The notes beneath the pieces are model-generated. The model worked only from the letters and a program-made list of their open reading frames with translations, was not told the origin of the DNA and ran no database searches. 64,000 nt of DNA, from the NCBI RefSeq assembly GCF_965263005.1, contig NZ_OZ253579.1, positions 496,001 to 560,000 of the forward strand, written 5' to 3'. Positions 7,749-15,551 of the stretch are shown here, one piece after another. The position numbers were made by a program, and so were the translations under genes. Within the stretch, counting starts at the first letter, position 1. Each line of letters opens with the position of its first letter. This DNA is from Rariloculus sp965263005 (GTDB lineage Bacteria; Pseudomonadota; Gammaproteobacteria; Steroidobacterales; Rariloculaceae).

Positions 7749-8942
7749 ATGACACGTTTGTGGGACAAGGGGCTGCCTCTCGATGAACGGATTCTCGGCT
7801 TCACGGCACGAGAGGATCACCACCTTGACGAGCGCCTCGTCGCTTACGACGTGCGCGCATCGATCGCGCATGCCCGCATGCTTGAATCCTGCGGCCTGAT
7901 GGGCGCGGTCGATCGCGCCGCGATCTGTGACGGCCTTGAGAAGCTAGCCGATGCACACGCGGCGGGCCGGTGGTCGATCGAGCTCGCCGACGAGGACGTG
8001 CACGGCGCGCTCGAGCGGCGCCTCATCGCGGTCATCGGCGAGGCGGGCGGCCGCGTCCATCTCGGGCGTTCGCGCAACGATCAGGTGCTCGCGGCGCTTC
8101 GTCTCTACCTGAAGGACGCAGCCGAGCACATTGCGGCGCTGACGGACGAAGTGATCGCCGCGCTTGAGCGTATCGCGGCCGAGCAGGGCGGAATCGCGCT
8201 GCCGGGCTACACGCATATGCAGCCGGCGATGCCGAGCTCGGTGGATCTTTGGGCGCGCGGTTTCGCTGCCGAACTCGCCGACGATCGCGACGGGTTGCTC
8301 CGTGCGCGGGTTCGGGCTGACCTCAATCCGCTCGGCTCGGCTGCGGGCTACGGCGTTGCTGAGTTACCGCTCGACCGCGAAGCGACCAGGCGCGAGCTTG
8401 GGTTCGCGGCCGTCCACGAGCCCGTTACGGCCGTTCAATTGAGCCGCGGCAAAGGCGAAGCGACGTTGATTTTCGAACTCGCGTTGCTCGTCGGCGATCT
8501 CGGCCGGCTTGCCGCTGATCTCCTGCTGTTTTACACGGACGAATTCGCTTACATAACGTTGCCCGTAGAGATGACCACGGGCTCGTCGATCATGCCGCAG
8601 AAGCGCAACCCCGACGTCTTCGAACTCGTGCGCGGCGCCCAGGCGACGATCAACGGCGCATTGATCGAGGCCCTTTCGATACCGGCCAAGCTTGGCTCGG
8701 GCTACCATCGCGACATGCAGCGTTTGAAGGCGCCGCTGTTCCGCAGCATCGATCTCGCCGACGATTGCGCGGCGATCATGGCCCACGCGCTCGGCGGTAT
8801 CGAATTCCGTCCCGAGAACATCGAACTCGGCGACGAGCTGTACGCTACAGAACGCGCCAACGCGCTCGTTGTGAAGCACGGCATGCCGTTCAGGGACGCG
8901 TACCGGCAGGTCGCGGCCGACCTTGCGGTCAAGAAGAAGTGA
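7749..8942 (+). CDS. argH: Argininosuccinate lyase
   Basis: Cleaves argininosuccinate to arginine and fumarate. The product is 397 residues, about 60 shorter than the E. coli enzyme; the shorter form also occurs in Bacteroidetes-type clusters. The fumarase/aspartase-superfamily signature GSSIMPQKRNPD is intact, and the HLGRSRNDQV and GYTHMQPAMP segments with the catalytic His are present. The C-terminal domain is reduced. It follows argB by 9 nt, and its stop overlaps the GTG of the next small gene. Confidence 0.94.
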   Translation: MTRLWDKGLPLDERILGFTAREDHHLDERLVAYDVRASIAHARMLESCGLMGAVDRAAICDGLEKLADAHAAGRWSIELADEDVHGALERRLIAVIGEAGGRVHLGRSRNDQVLAALRLYLKDAAEHIAALTDEVIAALERIAAEQGGIALPGYTHMQPAMPSSVDLWARGFAAELADDRDGLLRARVRADLNPLGSAAGYGVAELPLDREATRRELGFAAVHEPVTAVQLSRGKGEATLIFELALLVGDLGRLAADLLLFYTDEFAYITLPVEMTTGSSIMPQKRNPDVFELVRGAQATINGALIEALSIPAKLGSGYHRDMQRLKAPLFRSIDLADDCAAIMAHALGGIEFRPENIELGDELYATERANALVVKHGMPFRDAYRQVAADLAVKKK

Positions 8943-9166
8943 GCCGGCTGCGGACGGATCGGACGATGCCGTGCGCGGCCGCGCGCCTTTGCGTCATCCT
9001 GTCCTTCGGCATCTCGGTATGTTGTGCCGCTTGCGGACAGACCGGGTCGCTGACGCTCGGCCGCCCGGTCGACAGCCCCCCCGAAAGCGGTCCTGCCGCG
9101 CCCGAGCCTGACGAACGCGACGAAGCCGCGAGCGCCGACACTGGAGAAGAAAGCGAGGAGTGCTGA
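8939..9166 (+). CDS. Small lipoprotein of the LptM/YifL-like type
   Basis: A 75-residue reading frame from a GTG at 8939 that overlaps the argH stop by 4 nt; an ATG at 8966 is the other possible start. A hydrophobic stretch LCVILSFGISVCCAA ends at a lipidation cysteine in AACGQTGSLTLG, recalling the CGQKGPLYLP motif of the small outer-membrane lipoproteins called LptM/YifL or LppL. The remainder is acidic and proline-rich and probably unfolded. In other gammaproteobacteria such a lipoprotein precedes lysA; here it sits between argH and polA, 4 nt before polA. Confidence 0.65.
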   Translation: MSRLRTDRTMPCAAARLCVILSFGISVCCAACGQTGSLTLGRPVDSPPESGPAAPEPDERDEAASADTGEESEEC

Positions 9167-9170
9167 GCCG

Positions 9171-11858
9171 ATGAGCGCAAAGCCGCTCGTTCTCGTCGAC
9201 GGGACCGCGTACCTGTATCGGGCTTTTCACGCCCTTCCGGCGCTCACGACCTCCGCCGGCGAGCCGACCGGGGCGATACACGGCGTGCTCAACATGCTGC
9301 GCAATCTCGTCGAGAGATACGAGCCCGAGCGGATGGCCTTTGTATTCGACGCGCCGGGCAAGACATTCAGGGACGACCTCTACGCGCGCTACAAGGCTAC
9401 GCGGCCGCCGATGCCCGACGACTTGCGCGCACAGATCGAGCCGCTTCTCGAAGCCGTCGACGCGATGGGCATCCCGGTGCTTCGTATCACGGGCGTCGAG
9501 GCCGACGACGTCATCGGAACGCTGGCCACGCACTGCAGCGAGACCGGGCAGCGGGCCGTGATCTCGACGAGCGACAAGGACATGACGCAACTCGTCGACG
9601 AGTACGTCGAAATCGTCAATACGATGACCGATCAGAAGCTCGACACGAACGGTGTCAAGCAGAAGTTCGGTGTTGCACCTGATCGAATCGTCGACTTTCT
9701 CACGCTCGTCGGCGATACCTCCGACAATATCCCCGGTGTTCCCGGCGTTGGCCCGAAGACGGCCGTCAAATGGCTTGACGAATACGGCGATCTCGACAAT
9801 CTCTGCGCGCACGCGGACGAGATCGGCGGCAAGGTCGGCGAACGGTTCCGGGCGGCACTCGCCGACCTGCCGCTCTACCGGAAGCTCGTGACGATCAAGT
9901 GCGACGTCGAGCTGCCGGCCGCGCCGGATGAGCTCGTCGTGCGTCCCCCCGACCCCGCGCGTTTGCGGCCGCTGCTCGAGCGGCTGGAAATGCACTCCAC
10001 GCTCGCGCGGCTCTGCGATAACGGCGACGAGCAGCGACGCGTGCCCGAGGAGCGGCGCTACGAGATCGTTGTCGAGGCGGAGCGGTTGAACCACTGGTTG
10101 GCGAAGATCGAGGCGGCCGACCTGGTCGCGCTCGACACCGAGACGACGAGCCTCAGGTACATGGAAGCCGAGCTCGTAGGGATCGCGCTTGCCGTAGAGG
10201 CCGGCGAAGCGGCCTACATCCCGGTGGCCCATCGCTACCCGGGCGTCCCCGCGCAGCTCGACCGCGAAGCCGTGCTCGACAAGCTCAAGCCGTGGCTCGA
10301 GTCGGCCGACCGCGCGAAGGTCGGTCACCATCTCAAATACGACTCGCACATCTTCAAGAACCATGGGATCGCGCTCGGCGGCATCGAGCACGATTCGATG
10401 CTTGAGTCCTACGTCCTGGATTCTACGGCGACGCGGCATGACATGGACTCGGTCGCGGCGAAATATCTCGGCATCCGGACAACGAAATACGAAGACGTTG
10501 CCGGCAAGGGAGCAAAGCAGCTCGGTTTCGACGAGGTGGATCTCGAGACTGCCGGACCCTATGCGGCCGAGGACGCCGACGTCACGCTGAGACTCCACGG
10601 CGTTTTGTGGGCGGCGCTCGGCGAAACGCCGGCGCTCGCGAAGCTCTACTCGGAGCTGGAGCGGCCGCTGCTCTCGGTGCTGCAGAAAATGGAGTACACG
10701 GGCGTCATGGTCGATGCCGCGATGCTAGCAACGCAGAGCCGCGATCTCGGCGAGGCCATGGCCGCAGCCGAGCTAGCGGCTTACGAAGCGGCCGGCGGAC
10801 CGTTCAATCTGGGCTCGCCGAAACAGCTCCAGGAGGTGCTCTACGGCCGCCTTGGCATTGCCGTGCGCGACAAGACACCGACAGGACAGCCGTCCACGGC
10901 CGAAAGGACGCTGCAGATACTCGCCGAGAAGTACGAGTTGCCGAAACGCGTGCTCGAATACCGCGCTCTCGCGAAGCTCAAATCGACCTATACCGACAGG
11001 CTGCCCCGCGAGATCAATCCACTCACGGGCCGGATCCATACCTCGTATCATCAGGCCGTCGCGGCCACCGGCAGGCTGTCCTCGTCCGACCCCAACCTGC
11101 AGAACATTCCGATCCGCACGCCCGAAGGCCGGCGAATTCGACAGGCGTTCGTGGCGGCGCCCGGCTATCGACTGATCGCGGCCGACTATTCGCAGATCGA
11201 GCTCAGAATCATGGCGCACCTGTCGGCGGACGAAGGCTTGCGCAGCGCGTTCCGTGACGGGATGGATATTCACAGCGCCACGGCCGCTGAGGTTTTCGCC
11301 GTCCCGCGCGACGAGGTCAGCGCCGATCAGCGCCGCTCGGCGAAAGCGATCAATTTCGGCTTGATCTACGGCATGTCGGCCTTCGGCTTGGCCCGCCAGC
11401 TCGGAATCGACCGCCAGGACGCGCAGGCCTATGTCGATCTCTATTTCGACCGCTACCCGGGCGTGAAACGCTACATGGATACGACGAGGACGCTCGCCCG
11501 CGAGCAAGGCTATGTTTCGACCGTTTTCGGCCGCCGCCTGCATCTGCCGGAGATCGGCTCGCGCAACGTGCAGCGGCGTCAATACGCCGAGCGCAGTGCC
11601 ATCAATGCGCCGATGCAGGGCACCGCGGCCGACATCATCAAGCGCGCCATGCTGGACGTGGACCGTTGGCTTGCCGGCGGCGCCATCGATGGGCAGCTCA
11701 TCATGCAAGTGCACGACGAACTCGTTCTCGAGGTCGCCGAGTCCGACACCGCACGCGCTGTCGAGGCGATAAAGGGCATCATGGAGGGCGCTGCCGACCT
11801 CAGAGTCGCGTTGATGGTTGACATCGGCGTGGGTGGAAATTGGGATGAGGCGCACTAG
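9171..11858 (+). CDS. polA: DNA polymerase I
   Basis: An 895-residue full-length Pol I for Okazaki-fragment processing and repair. The N-terminal 5'-3' exonuclease begins LVLVDGTAYLYRAFHALP. The middle 3'-5' exonuclease keeps its acidic residues (LVALDTETTSL, VGHHLKYDSH, YAAEDADVTLRL), so proofreading should be active. The polymerase domain has motif A (AADYSQIELRIMAH), motif B (RRSAKAINFGLIYGMS) and motif C (QVHDELVLEV). It follows the lipoprotein by 4 nt and may be read from the arginine operon as well as its own promoter. Downstream lie a 21-bp hairpin and a small-RNA candidate. Confidence 0.97.
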   Translation: MSAKPLVLVDGTAYLYRAFHALPALTTSAGEPTGAIHGVLNMLRNLVERYEPERMAFVFDAPGKTFRDDLYARYKATRPPMPDDLRAQIEPLLEAVDAMGIPVLRITGVEADDVIGTLATHCSETGQRAVISTSDKDMTQLVDEYVEIVNTMTDQKLDTNGVKQKFGVAPDRIVDFLTLVGDTSDNIPGVPGVGPKTAVKWLDEYGDLDNLCAHADEIGGKVGERFRAALADLPLYRKLVTIKCDVELPAAPDELVVRPPDPARLRPLLERLEMHSTLARLCDNGDEQRRVPEERRYEIVVEAERLNHWLAKIEAADLVALDTETTSLRYMEAELVGIALAVEAGEAAYIPVAHRYPGVPAQLDREAVLDKLKPWLESADRAKVGHHLKYDSHIFKNHGIALGGIEHDSMLESYVLDSTATRHDMDSVAAKYLGIRTTKYEDVAGKGAKQLGFDEVDLETAGPYAAEDADVTLRLHGVLWAALGETPALAKLYSELERPLLSVLQKMEYTGVMVDAAMLATQSRDLGEAMAAAELAAYEAAGGPFNLGSPKQLQEVLYGRLGIAVRDKTPTGQPSTAERTLQILAEKYELPKRVLEYRALAKLKSTYTDRLPREINPLTGRIHTSYHQAVAATGRLSSSDPNLQNIPIRTPEGRRIRQAFVAAPGYRLIAADYSQIELRIMAHLSADEGLRSAFRDGMDIHSATAAEVFAVPRDEVSADQRRSAKAINFGLIYGMSAFGLARQLGIDRQDAQAYVDLYFDRYPGVKRYMDTTRTLAREQGYVSTVFGRRLHLPEIGSRNVQRRQYAERSAINAPMQGTAADIIKRAMLDVDRWLAGGAIDGQLIMQVHDELVLEVAESDTARAVEAIKGIMEGAADLRVALMVDIGVGGNWDEAH

Positions 11859-12018
11859 GAGTCCGCGCCGTAGAAAATTCTCGTGGGACACAGCTCCACT
11901 TTACCCCTTATTTCATGCGAAAATATGGGACGAGGTAACAACTTTTCAGCACTACGGGCAGAAATCTGTTCGTGTTTTCCCACCTTAGGCGTTCGAAATC
12001 GTTCTGCGGCGCAGGCGC
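11859..12018. other. AT-richer spacer after polA with no recognised feature
   Basis: About 160 bp between the polA stop and the 21-bp hairpin. It is visibly richer in A and T than the surrounding genes and has no open frame, tRNA or repeat that I can support. It might carry regulatory sequence for the small RNA downstream, but no promoter stands out. Confidence 0.5.
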
Positions 12019-12063
12019 CTGAGGCCTGTTAACGCTATCCGAGATAGCGTTAACAGGCCTCAG
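12019..12063. terminator. Perfect 21-bp hairpin downstream of polA
   Basis: Positions 12019-12039 and 12043-12063 are perfect reverse complements with a CGA loop at 12040-12042. The stem centre contains GTTAACGC. A weak T-run (GTTTTGC) follows about 6 nt after the stem on the + strand, so it could terminate polA or act in both directions. The 13-mer GCGTTAACAGGCC of the right arm recurs at about 29351-29363 between two convergent genes, suggesting a second, rarer repeat class. Confidence 0.55.
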
Positions 12064-12114
12064 CTCGAGTTTTGCGGCCCGTGAACTTTTTCGCGTCGGC
12101 GTGGCCTAACTGAT

Positions 12115-12239
12115 CGCGCCTCGTGACACGGGCGCCCCCGCTATCCTCCCTTAGCGGGTTTTGTGTCCCGGTCGCCCCAACCGGGCCTGCTGCCCCGGGT
12201 GCATCCCCTGAGACTAGCACCCGGGGCTTCTTTCTTTTC
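12115..12239 (+). ncRNA. Candidate trans-acting small RNA with three C-rich loops (Spot 42/ErsA/sX13 position)
   Basis: Three tandem hairpins occur between polA and engB. Hairpin 1 has stem CCCGCTA (12137-12143) with TAGCGGG (12152-12158) and loop TCCTCCCT. Hairpin 2 has stem CCCGGT (12167-12172) with ACCGGG (12180-12185) and loop CGCCCCA. Hairpin 3 has an 11-bp stem (12192-12202 with 12217-12227), loop ATCCCCTGAGACTA and a T-rich tail. Loops with CCTCC or CCCC can pair with Shine-Dalgarno sequences, a hallmark of C-rich-loop small RNAs. The same locus downstream of polA carries Spot 42 in enterics and ErsA in Pseudomonas and, as I recall, sX13 in Xanthomonas. The 5' end is not fixed; no convincing promoter was found. 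Confidence 0.6.
12192..12239 (+). terminator. Intrinsic terminator of the small-RNA candidate
   Basis: The 11-bp GC-rich stem GCCCCGGGTGC / GCACCCGGGGC with a 14-nt loop is followed directly by TTCTTTCTTTT, the classical intrinsic-terminator form on the + strand. It reaches the stop codon of the convergent engB gene. Confidence 0.85.
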
Positions 12240-12822
12240 AGGCCAGGTCGAGCCAGTCCGCAAGCTGGGTGCGCGCCTCATCGGCCCCCGCGCGGCTGAC
12301 GGCCGAGAACATTATGACGATAGTGCCGTCCGGCGCCTCGCGCTCGATCTGCCGCCGCCGCGACAAACCCGCTCCGCGGCTGAGCTTGTCGGCCTTCGTC
12401 AATAGCAGCACGGTCGGGACATCGAGGCCGCGCGCGAGTGTGAGCATCGTCTCGTCGAGGTCGGACAGCCCTCGTCGGATATCGACGGTCACGATCAATC
12501 CGACGAGCGACCGCCGGGCCCGAAAGTAGGCTTCGACGAGCGCGCGCCACTGCTCGCGCATCTCCAACGGAACGCGCGCGAACCCGTAACCCGGCAGATC
12601 GACAATCCGGCGGCCGTCAGCGAGCTCGAAAAAGTTGATCAATCGGGTTCTGCCTGGTGTCTTGCTGACCCGCGCGAGCTTCCTGACCCCGACGACGGTG
12701 TTAATGGCGGTCGACTTACCAGAGTTAGAGCGGCCGACGACCGCAACCTCGCGGCCCAGATCCCCGGGAAAATCGCCTGGACGCGCGGCGCTCTTGAGGA
12801 AAACAGGCGTGAACGCTTGCAA
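12238..12822 (-). CDS. engB: Ribosome-biogenesis GTPase EngB (YihA/YsxC)
   Basis: A 194-residue GTPase needed for assembly of the large ribosomal subunit. G1 is GRSNSGKST near residue 30, G2 is the conserved TPGRT segment, G3 is DLPGYG, G4 is TKAD and G5 is SAVS, all in family order. Length is normal. The gene is convergent to the polA/small-RNA region and divergent from the cytochrome c4 gene, the arrangement seen in Pseudomonas. Confidence 0.95.
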   Translation of the reverse strand: MQAFTPVFLKSAARPGDFPGDLGREVAVVGRSNSGKSTAINTVVGVRKLARVSKTPGRTRLINFFELADGRRIVDLPGYGFARVPLEMREQWRALVEAYFRARRSLVGLIVTVDIRRGLSDLDETMLTLARGLDVPTVLLLTKADKLSRGAGLSRRRQIEREAPDGTIVIMFSAVSRAGADEARTQLADWLDLA

Positions 12823-12924
12823 TGGATCGGACCTGGCTCGCTGCTGAGGCAGAATGCTTTAGTGTACAATCAGCACCCTTTTGCGAGGAAAAGCGCCGCG
12901 TTCGGCGGTGCGCGCAGGATGATG

Positions 12925-13557
12925 ATGGCCAGTGCCGATGCGAACAGCCTGGTGGCCGCTTTGACCGCGGTCTGCTGCCTCGTCTTTAGCGGTCAGACGC
13001 TAGCTCAGCAGGCGTCGGCGGAAGCAGGACAGGCCAAGTCGGTGACATGCGCCGCGTTCCATGGCGCCGACGGCAACAGCGTAACCCCGGAGTGGCCGAA
13101 CCTCGCGGGACAACACGCGAGCTACTTCGTTCGCCAGCTCGAGGCTTACCGCGACGGCGCGCGCCAGGATGCCGGCATGCAGGGTTTTGCCGCGACCTTG
13201 TCCGCACAGGACATGCAGGATATCGCAGCATATTTTGCGGCGCAGACCCCGCATGCGCAGGGCGCGGGTCCGGCGCTAGTCAGCGTCGGCGAGAAGATCT
13301 ACCGGGGCGGTATCCCTGAGCGGGGCGTCGCCGCCTGCATCGCCTGCCACGGTCCGCGCGGCCAAGGCAATCCTTTGGCCGCCTATCCGGGGATCAGCGG
13401 CCAGCATTCGGCCTACGTATTGAACACGCTGCAGGCCTGTGCATCGGGCCAGCGCACCTCCGACGTCGATATGAACAGAATGATGGGAAACGTCGCGGAA
13501 CTCTTGTTCGCTAACGAAATGCGCGCGCTTGCGAGCTACGTGCAGGGGCTGCGTTGA
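12925..13557 (+). CDS. Cytochrome c4-type dihaem protein with altered first haem site
   Basis: A periplasmic or membrane-anchored dihaem electron carrier, 210 residues from the ATG at 12925, chosen because AGGA ends 6 nt upstream; in-frame ATGs at 12919 and 12922 are alternatives. A signal segment ending TLAQQ precedes two homologous cytochrome domains. The second haem site is a normal CIACH. The first reads CAAFH: the second cysteine is Phe, codon TTC at 13057-13059, where a single base change would restore TGC. Flanking residues (HGADGNS, WPNLAGQH) and the downstream Met are conserved. The gene lies between engB and dsbA as in pseudomonads. The change is either real, giving a single-thioether haem or a lost haem, or a base-call error. 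Confidence 0.88.
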   Translation: MASADANSLVAALTAVCCLVFSGQTLAQQASAEAGQAKSVTCAAFHGADGNSVTPEWPNLAGQHASYFVRQLEAYRDGARQDAGMQGFAATLSAQDMQDIAAYFAAQTPHAQGAGPALVSVGEKIYRGGIPERGVAACIACHGPRGQGNPLAAYPGISGQHSAYVLNTLQACASGQRTSDVDMNRMMGNVAELLFANEMRALASYVQGLR

Positions 13558-13597
13558 GCCGTGCCGGTTCGCGGCAACTATGATCGGGAGCATTGAT

Positions 13598-14233
13598 GTG
13601 AAACTTAGACAACTGTTGATTCTGGCGGCATTCGTGCCGGTGGCGTGCGTGTTTGGACAGGGCTCGGCAAATTTCGAGAGCGGAGTGCATTATCAGGTGC
13701 TGTCGCCGACCCAGCCGACGAGCTCCGGACCCGACCAGGTCGAGGTCGCGGAGTTCTTCATGTACAGCTGCATCCATTGCTACAACTTCGAGCCGTTCGT
13801 CGAGCAGTGGGCCAGCACGAAGCCCGACTACGTGAATTTCATCCGGGTACCGACAGTATGGAGTCCCCCGGTGCGCCTGCACGCGCAAGCCTTTTACGCC
13901 GCAGAAGCGCTCGGCAGGACCGAGGAAATGCACGCGCCGTTTTTCAGGGAGATGCACATCAACGGCAACTTCCTGCAGACTGAGGCCGAGATGGCCGCTT
14001 TCTTCGAGCGGTTTGACGTCAGCGGGGAGGAGTTCACGAGCGCTTTCCAGTCGTTCGCCGTGCATACGAAGCTGCAACGTGCCGACGAGCTTGCCCGGCG
14101 CTACCGCGTTTCGAGCACTCCGTCCATCGTCATCAACGGCAAGTACCTGACGAACGCGTCGATGGCGGGCGGCTACCCGCAACTTCTCGTGCTCATCGGT
14201 GAGCTTACGGCTGCGGAAAGCGCCGGGAACTAG
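13598..14233 (+). CDS. dsbA: Thiol:disulfide interchange protein DsbA
   Basis: A periplasmic oxidant of cysteine pairs in secreted proteins, 211 residues from the GTG at 13598, with GGGAG about 7 nt upstream; an in-frame ATG at 13580 is an alternative. The signal peptide LRQLLILAAFVPVACVFGQG is followed by a thioredoxin fold with a helical insert. The active site is CIHC in FFMYSCIHCYNFEP, where E. coli and Pseudomonas enzymes have CPHC, and the cis-proline is present in SSTPSIVI. The Ile should shift redox potential relative to a Pro. It follows cytochrome c4 by about 40 nt, a common gammaproteobacterial pairing. Confidence 0.9.
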   Translation: MKLRQLLILAAFVPVACVFGQGSANFESGVHYQVLSPTQPTSSGPDQVEVAEFFMYSCIHCYNFEPFVEQWASTKPDYVNFIRVPTVWSPPVRLHAQAFYAAEALGRTEEMHAPFFREMHINGNFLQTEAEMAAFFERFDVSGEEFTSAFQSFAVHTKLQRADELARRYRVSSTPSIVINGKYLTNASMAGGYPQLLVLIGELTAAESAGN

Positions 14234-14238
14234 ACAGG

Positions 14239-14844
14239 TTGTTGCGCCGTTATACGGGCCTCGTTTCGCTGCTGCTGCTTTGGTCGGCGTTAGCTGGCGC
14301 CGAGACGGCCTACGTAACGGACATCCTGCAGCTCGGGATACATCGCGCCCCGGACACGAGCGACCGGCCGTTTCGGAACCTCATCAGCGGCACCGAGCTT
14401 GAGATCCTCGAGCAGGTACCGCGCTATGCTCGCGTGCGCACGATCGACGGCGAGGAAGGTTGGGTCAGATCGGCTTACCTGGTGACGGAGAAGCCTGCGC
14501 AGCTCAGCGTCGCCGAGCTCGAGGCGGAAATCGCCGAATTGAATGCGCGGCTGGTCAGCGTGGCGGCCGGGCGCTCGAATGCCGAAGGGGCTGACGGCGG
14601 GCTCACAGAGCGCCTATCTGCGGGCACGGGCACGGGCTCGGTCGACCCGATTCAGGACACGCTGGCCGGGCTCAAGAGCGAGAACGAAAGCTACGAAGCG
14701 CGGCTCGAGGCATATCGCGGCGCGGTACCCTTGCCTTGGGTCGGGGCCGCGCTGGCACTCGCGCTGCTTGGGGGGTTCGTGGCGGGACTATGGTGTCTCG
14801 ACACCTTCATCCGCAAGCGTCACGGCGGCTTCAGGGTCTGGTGA
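14239..14844 (+). CDS. SH3-domain membrane protein (TIGR04211/YgiM-like)
   Basis: A 201-residue protein, start TTG at 14239 shortly after the dsbA stop. A signal sequence (LVSLLLLWSALAGAE) precedes a bacterial SH3 domain (AYVTDILQLGIHRAPDTSDRP to GWVRSAYL), then a coiled-coil region with repeated leucine/glutamate heptads (LSVAELEAEIAELNARL and LKSENESYEARLEAY), and a C-terminal membrane helix near residues 163-187 followed by a basic tail RKRHGG. This order is that of YgiM-type proteins, whose exact role is not settled; cell-envelope association is likely. Confidence 0.8.
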   Translation: MLRRYTGLVSLLLLWSALAGAETAYVTDILQLGIHRAPDTSDRPFRNLISGTELEILEQVPRYARVRTIDGEEGWVRSAYLVTEKPAQLSVAELEAEIAELNARLVSVAAGRSNAEGADGGLTERLSAGTGTGSVDPIQDTLAGLKSENESYEARLEAYRGAVPLPWVGAALALALLGGFVAGLWCLDTFIRKRHGGFRVW

Positions 14845-14846
14845 CG

Positions 14847-15485
14847 CTATCGGGACGGCGAGAGCTCCGGGCGTCGCGTATTTCTTCTCGATCGCAGCTC
14901 CGCCGCATGCACGAGTCTGTAGCCGAGCAGCACTGCTACGGCGAAAGCGTAGGTCAGGGCCGCTGACAATTCGCCCTTGGACTGCCAGTAGAGGTGAACG
15001 GCGCCGAGCACGGCGATCGGGTAGATCAGTTGGTGCAGCCGCTTCCACTTCCTGCCGAGACGCCTCTGCATCGCGTTGGTCGACGTAATCGAGAGGGGGA
15101 TCAAAGCTACGAGCGCGAGCATTCCGACCGTGATGTATGGCCGCTGCGTGATGTCGACCGCGAGCGTGTTCCACGCGAGGCGCAGGTCGAGCAGCGCATA
15201 AACGAAAAAATGGAGCACGACGTAGAAGAAGCTGAATTGACCGAGCATGCGCCTTAGACGGATCAGCGTGTTGAACCCTGTCAGCTGTCTGACCGGGGTC
15301 ACAGCGAGTGTAATCAGCAGCATGTTGAGTCCGGTCTTGCCCATGCTGTGCAACAGCTCTTCGACCGGGTTCGCGCCGAGGCTCGTGGATGCTATGCCGA
15401 AGGCTCTGATCGTGGCCCACACGAGCGGCCCGAGGCAGGCGCAGAATACCATCACCTTGATGAGCGCGAGCTGCCGTTTCGTCAT
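14847..15485 (-). CDS. msrQ: MsrQ, haem membrane subunit of the periplasmic methionine sulfoxide reductase
   Basis: A 212-residue inner-membrane protein from the ATG at 15485. It has six hydrophobic segments of the ferric-reductase-like transmembrane fold, with histidines in HSMGKTG, FYVVLHFFVY and AVLGAVHLYW positioned to bind haem, and the KRLHQLIYP segment typical of MsrQ/YedZ. It passes quinol-derived electrons to MsrP, which repairs oxidised methionine in envelope proteins. It is encoded downstream of msrP on the same strand, but the two are separated by a 37-bp half copy of the CTAG repeat. Confidence 0.92.
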   Translation of the reverse strand: MTKRQLALIKVMVFCACLGPLVWATIRAFGIASTSLGANPVEELLHSMGKTGLNMLLITLAVTPVRQLTGFNTLIRLRRMLGQFSFFYVVLHFFVYALLDLRLAWNTLAVDITQRPYITVGMLALVALIPLSITSTNAMQRRLGRKWKRLHQLIYPIAVLGAVHLYWQSKGELSAALTYAFAVAVLLGYRLVHAAELRSRRNTRRPELSPSR

Positions 15486-15514
15486 CGCCTGGTCCGCGGA
15501 GCGTTCGCACGCCG

Positions 15515-15551
15515 GGTCGAATGCAGCGGGACTTTTGCCACAGGCTGCTAG
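15515..15551 (-). repeat. CTAG palindromic repeat, half copy (copy 2)
   Basis: Matches the terminal 37 bp of the long copies in the orientation of copy 6: GGTCGAATGCAG, GGGACTTTTGCCAC and a closing GGCTGCTAG. The last four bases CTAG contain the msrP stop codon (15548-15550). The other half is missing. It lies inside the msrP-msrQ operon. Confidence 0.8.

Noticed and set aside
12060..12115. Sigma-E-like promoter for the small-RNA candidate (GAACTTTT near 12083)
   Set aside because: The downstream element does not have the right spacing or sequence, so no promoter class is claimed.
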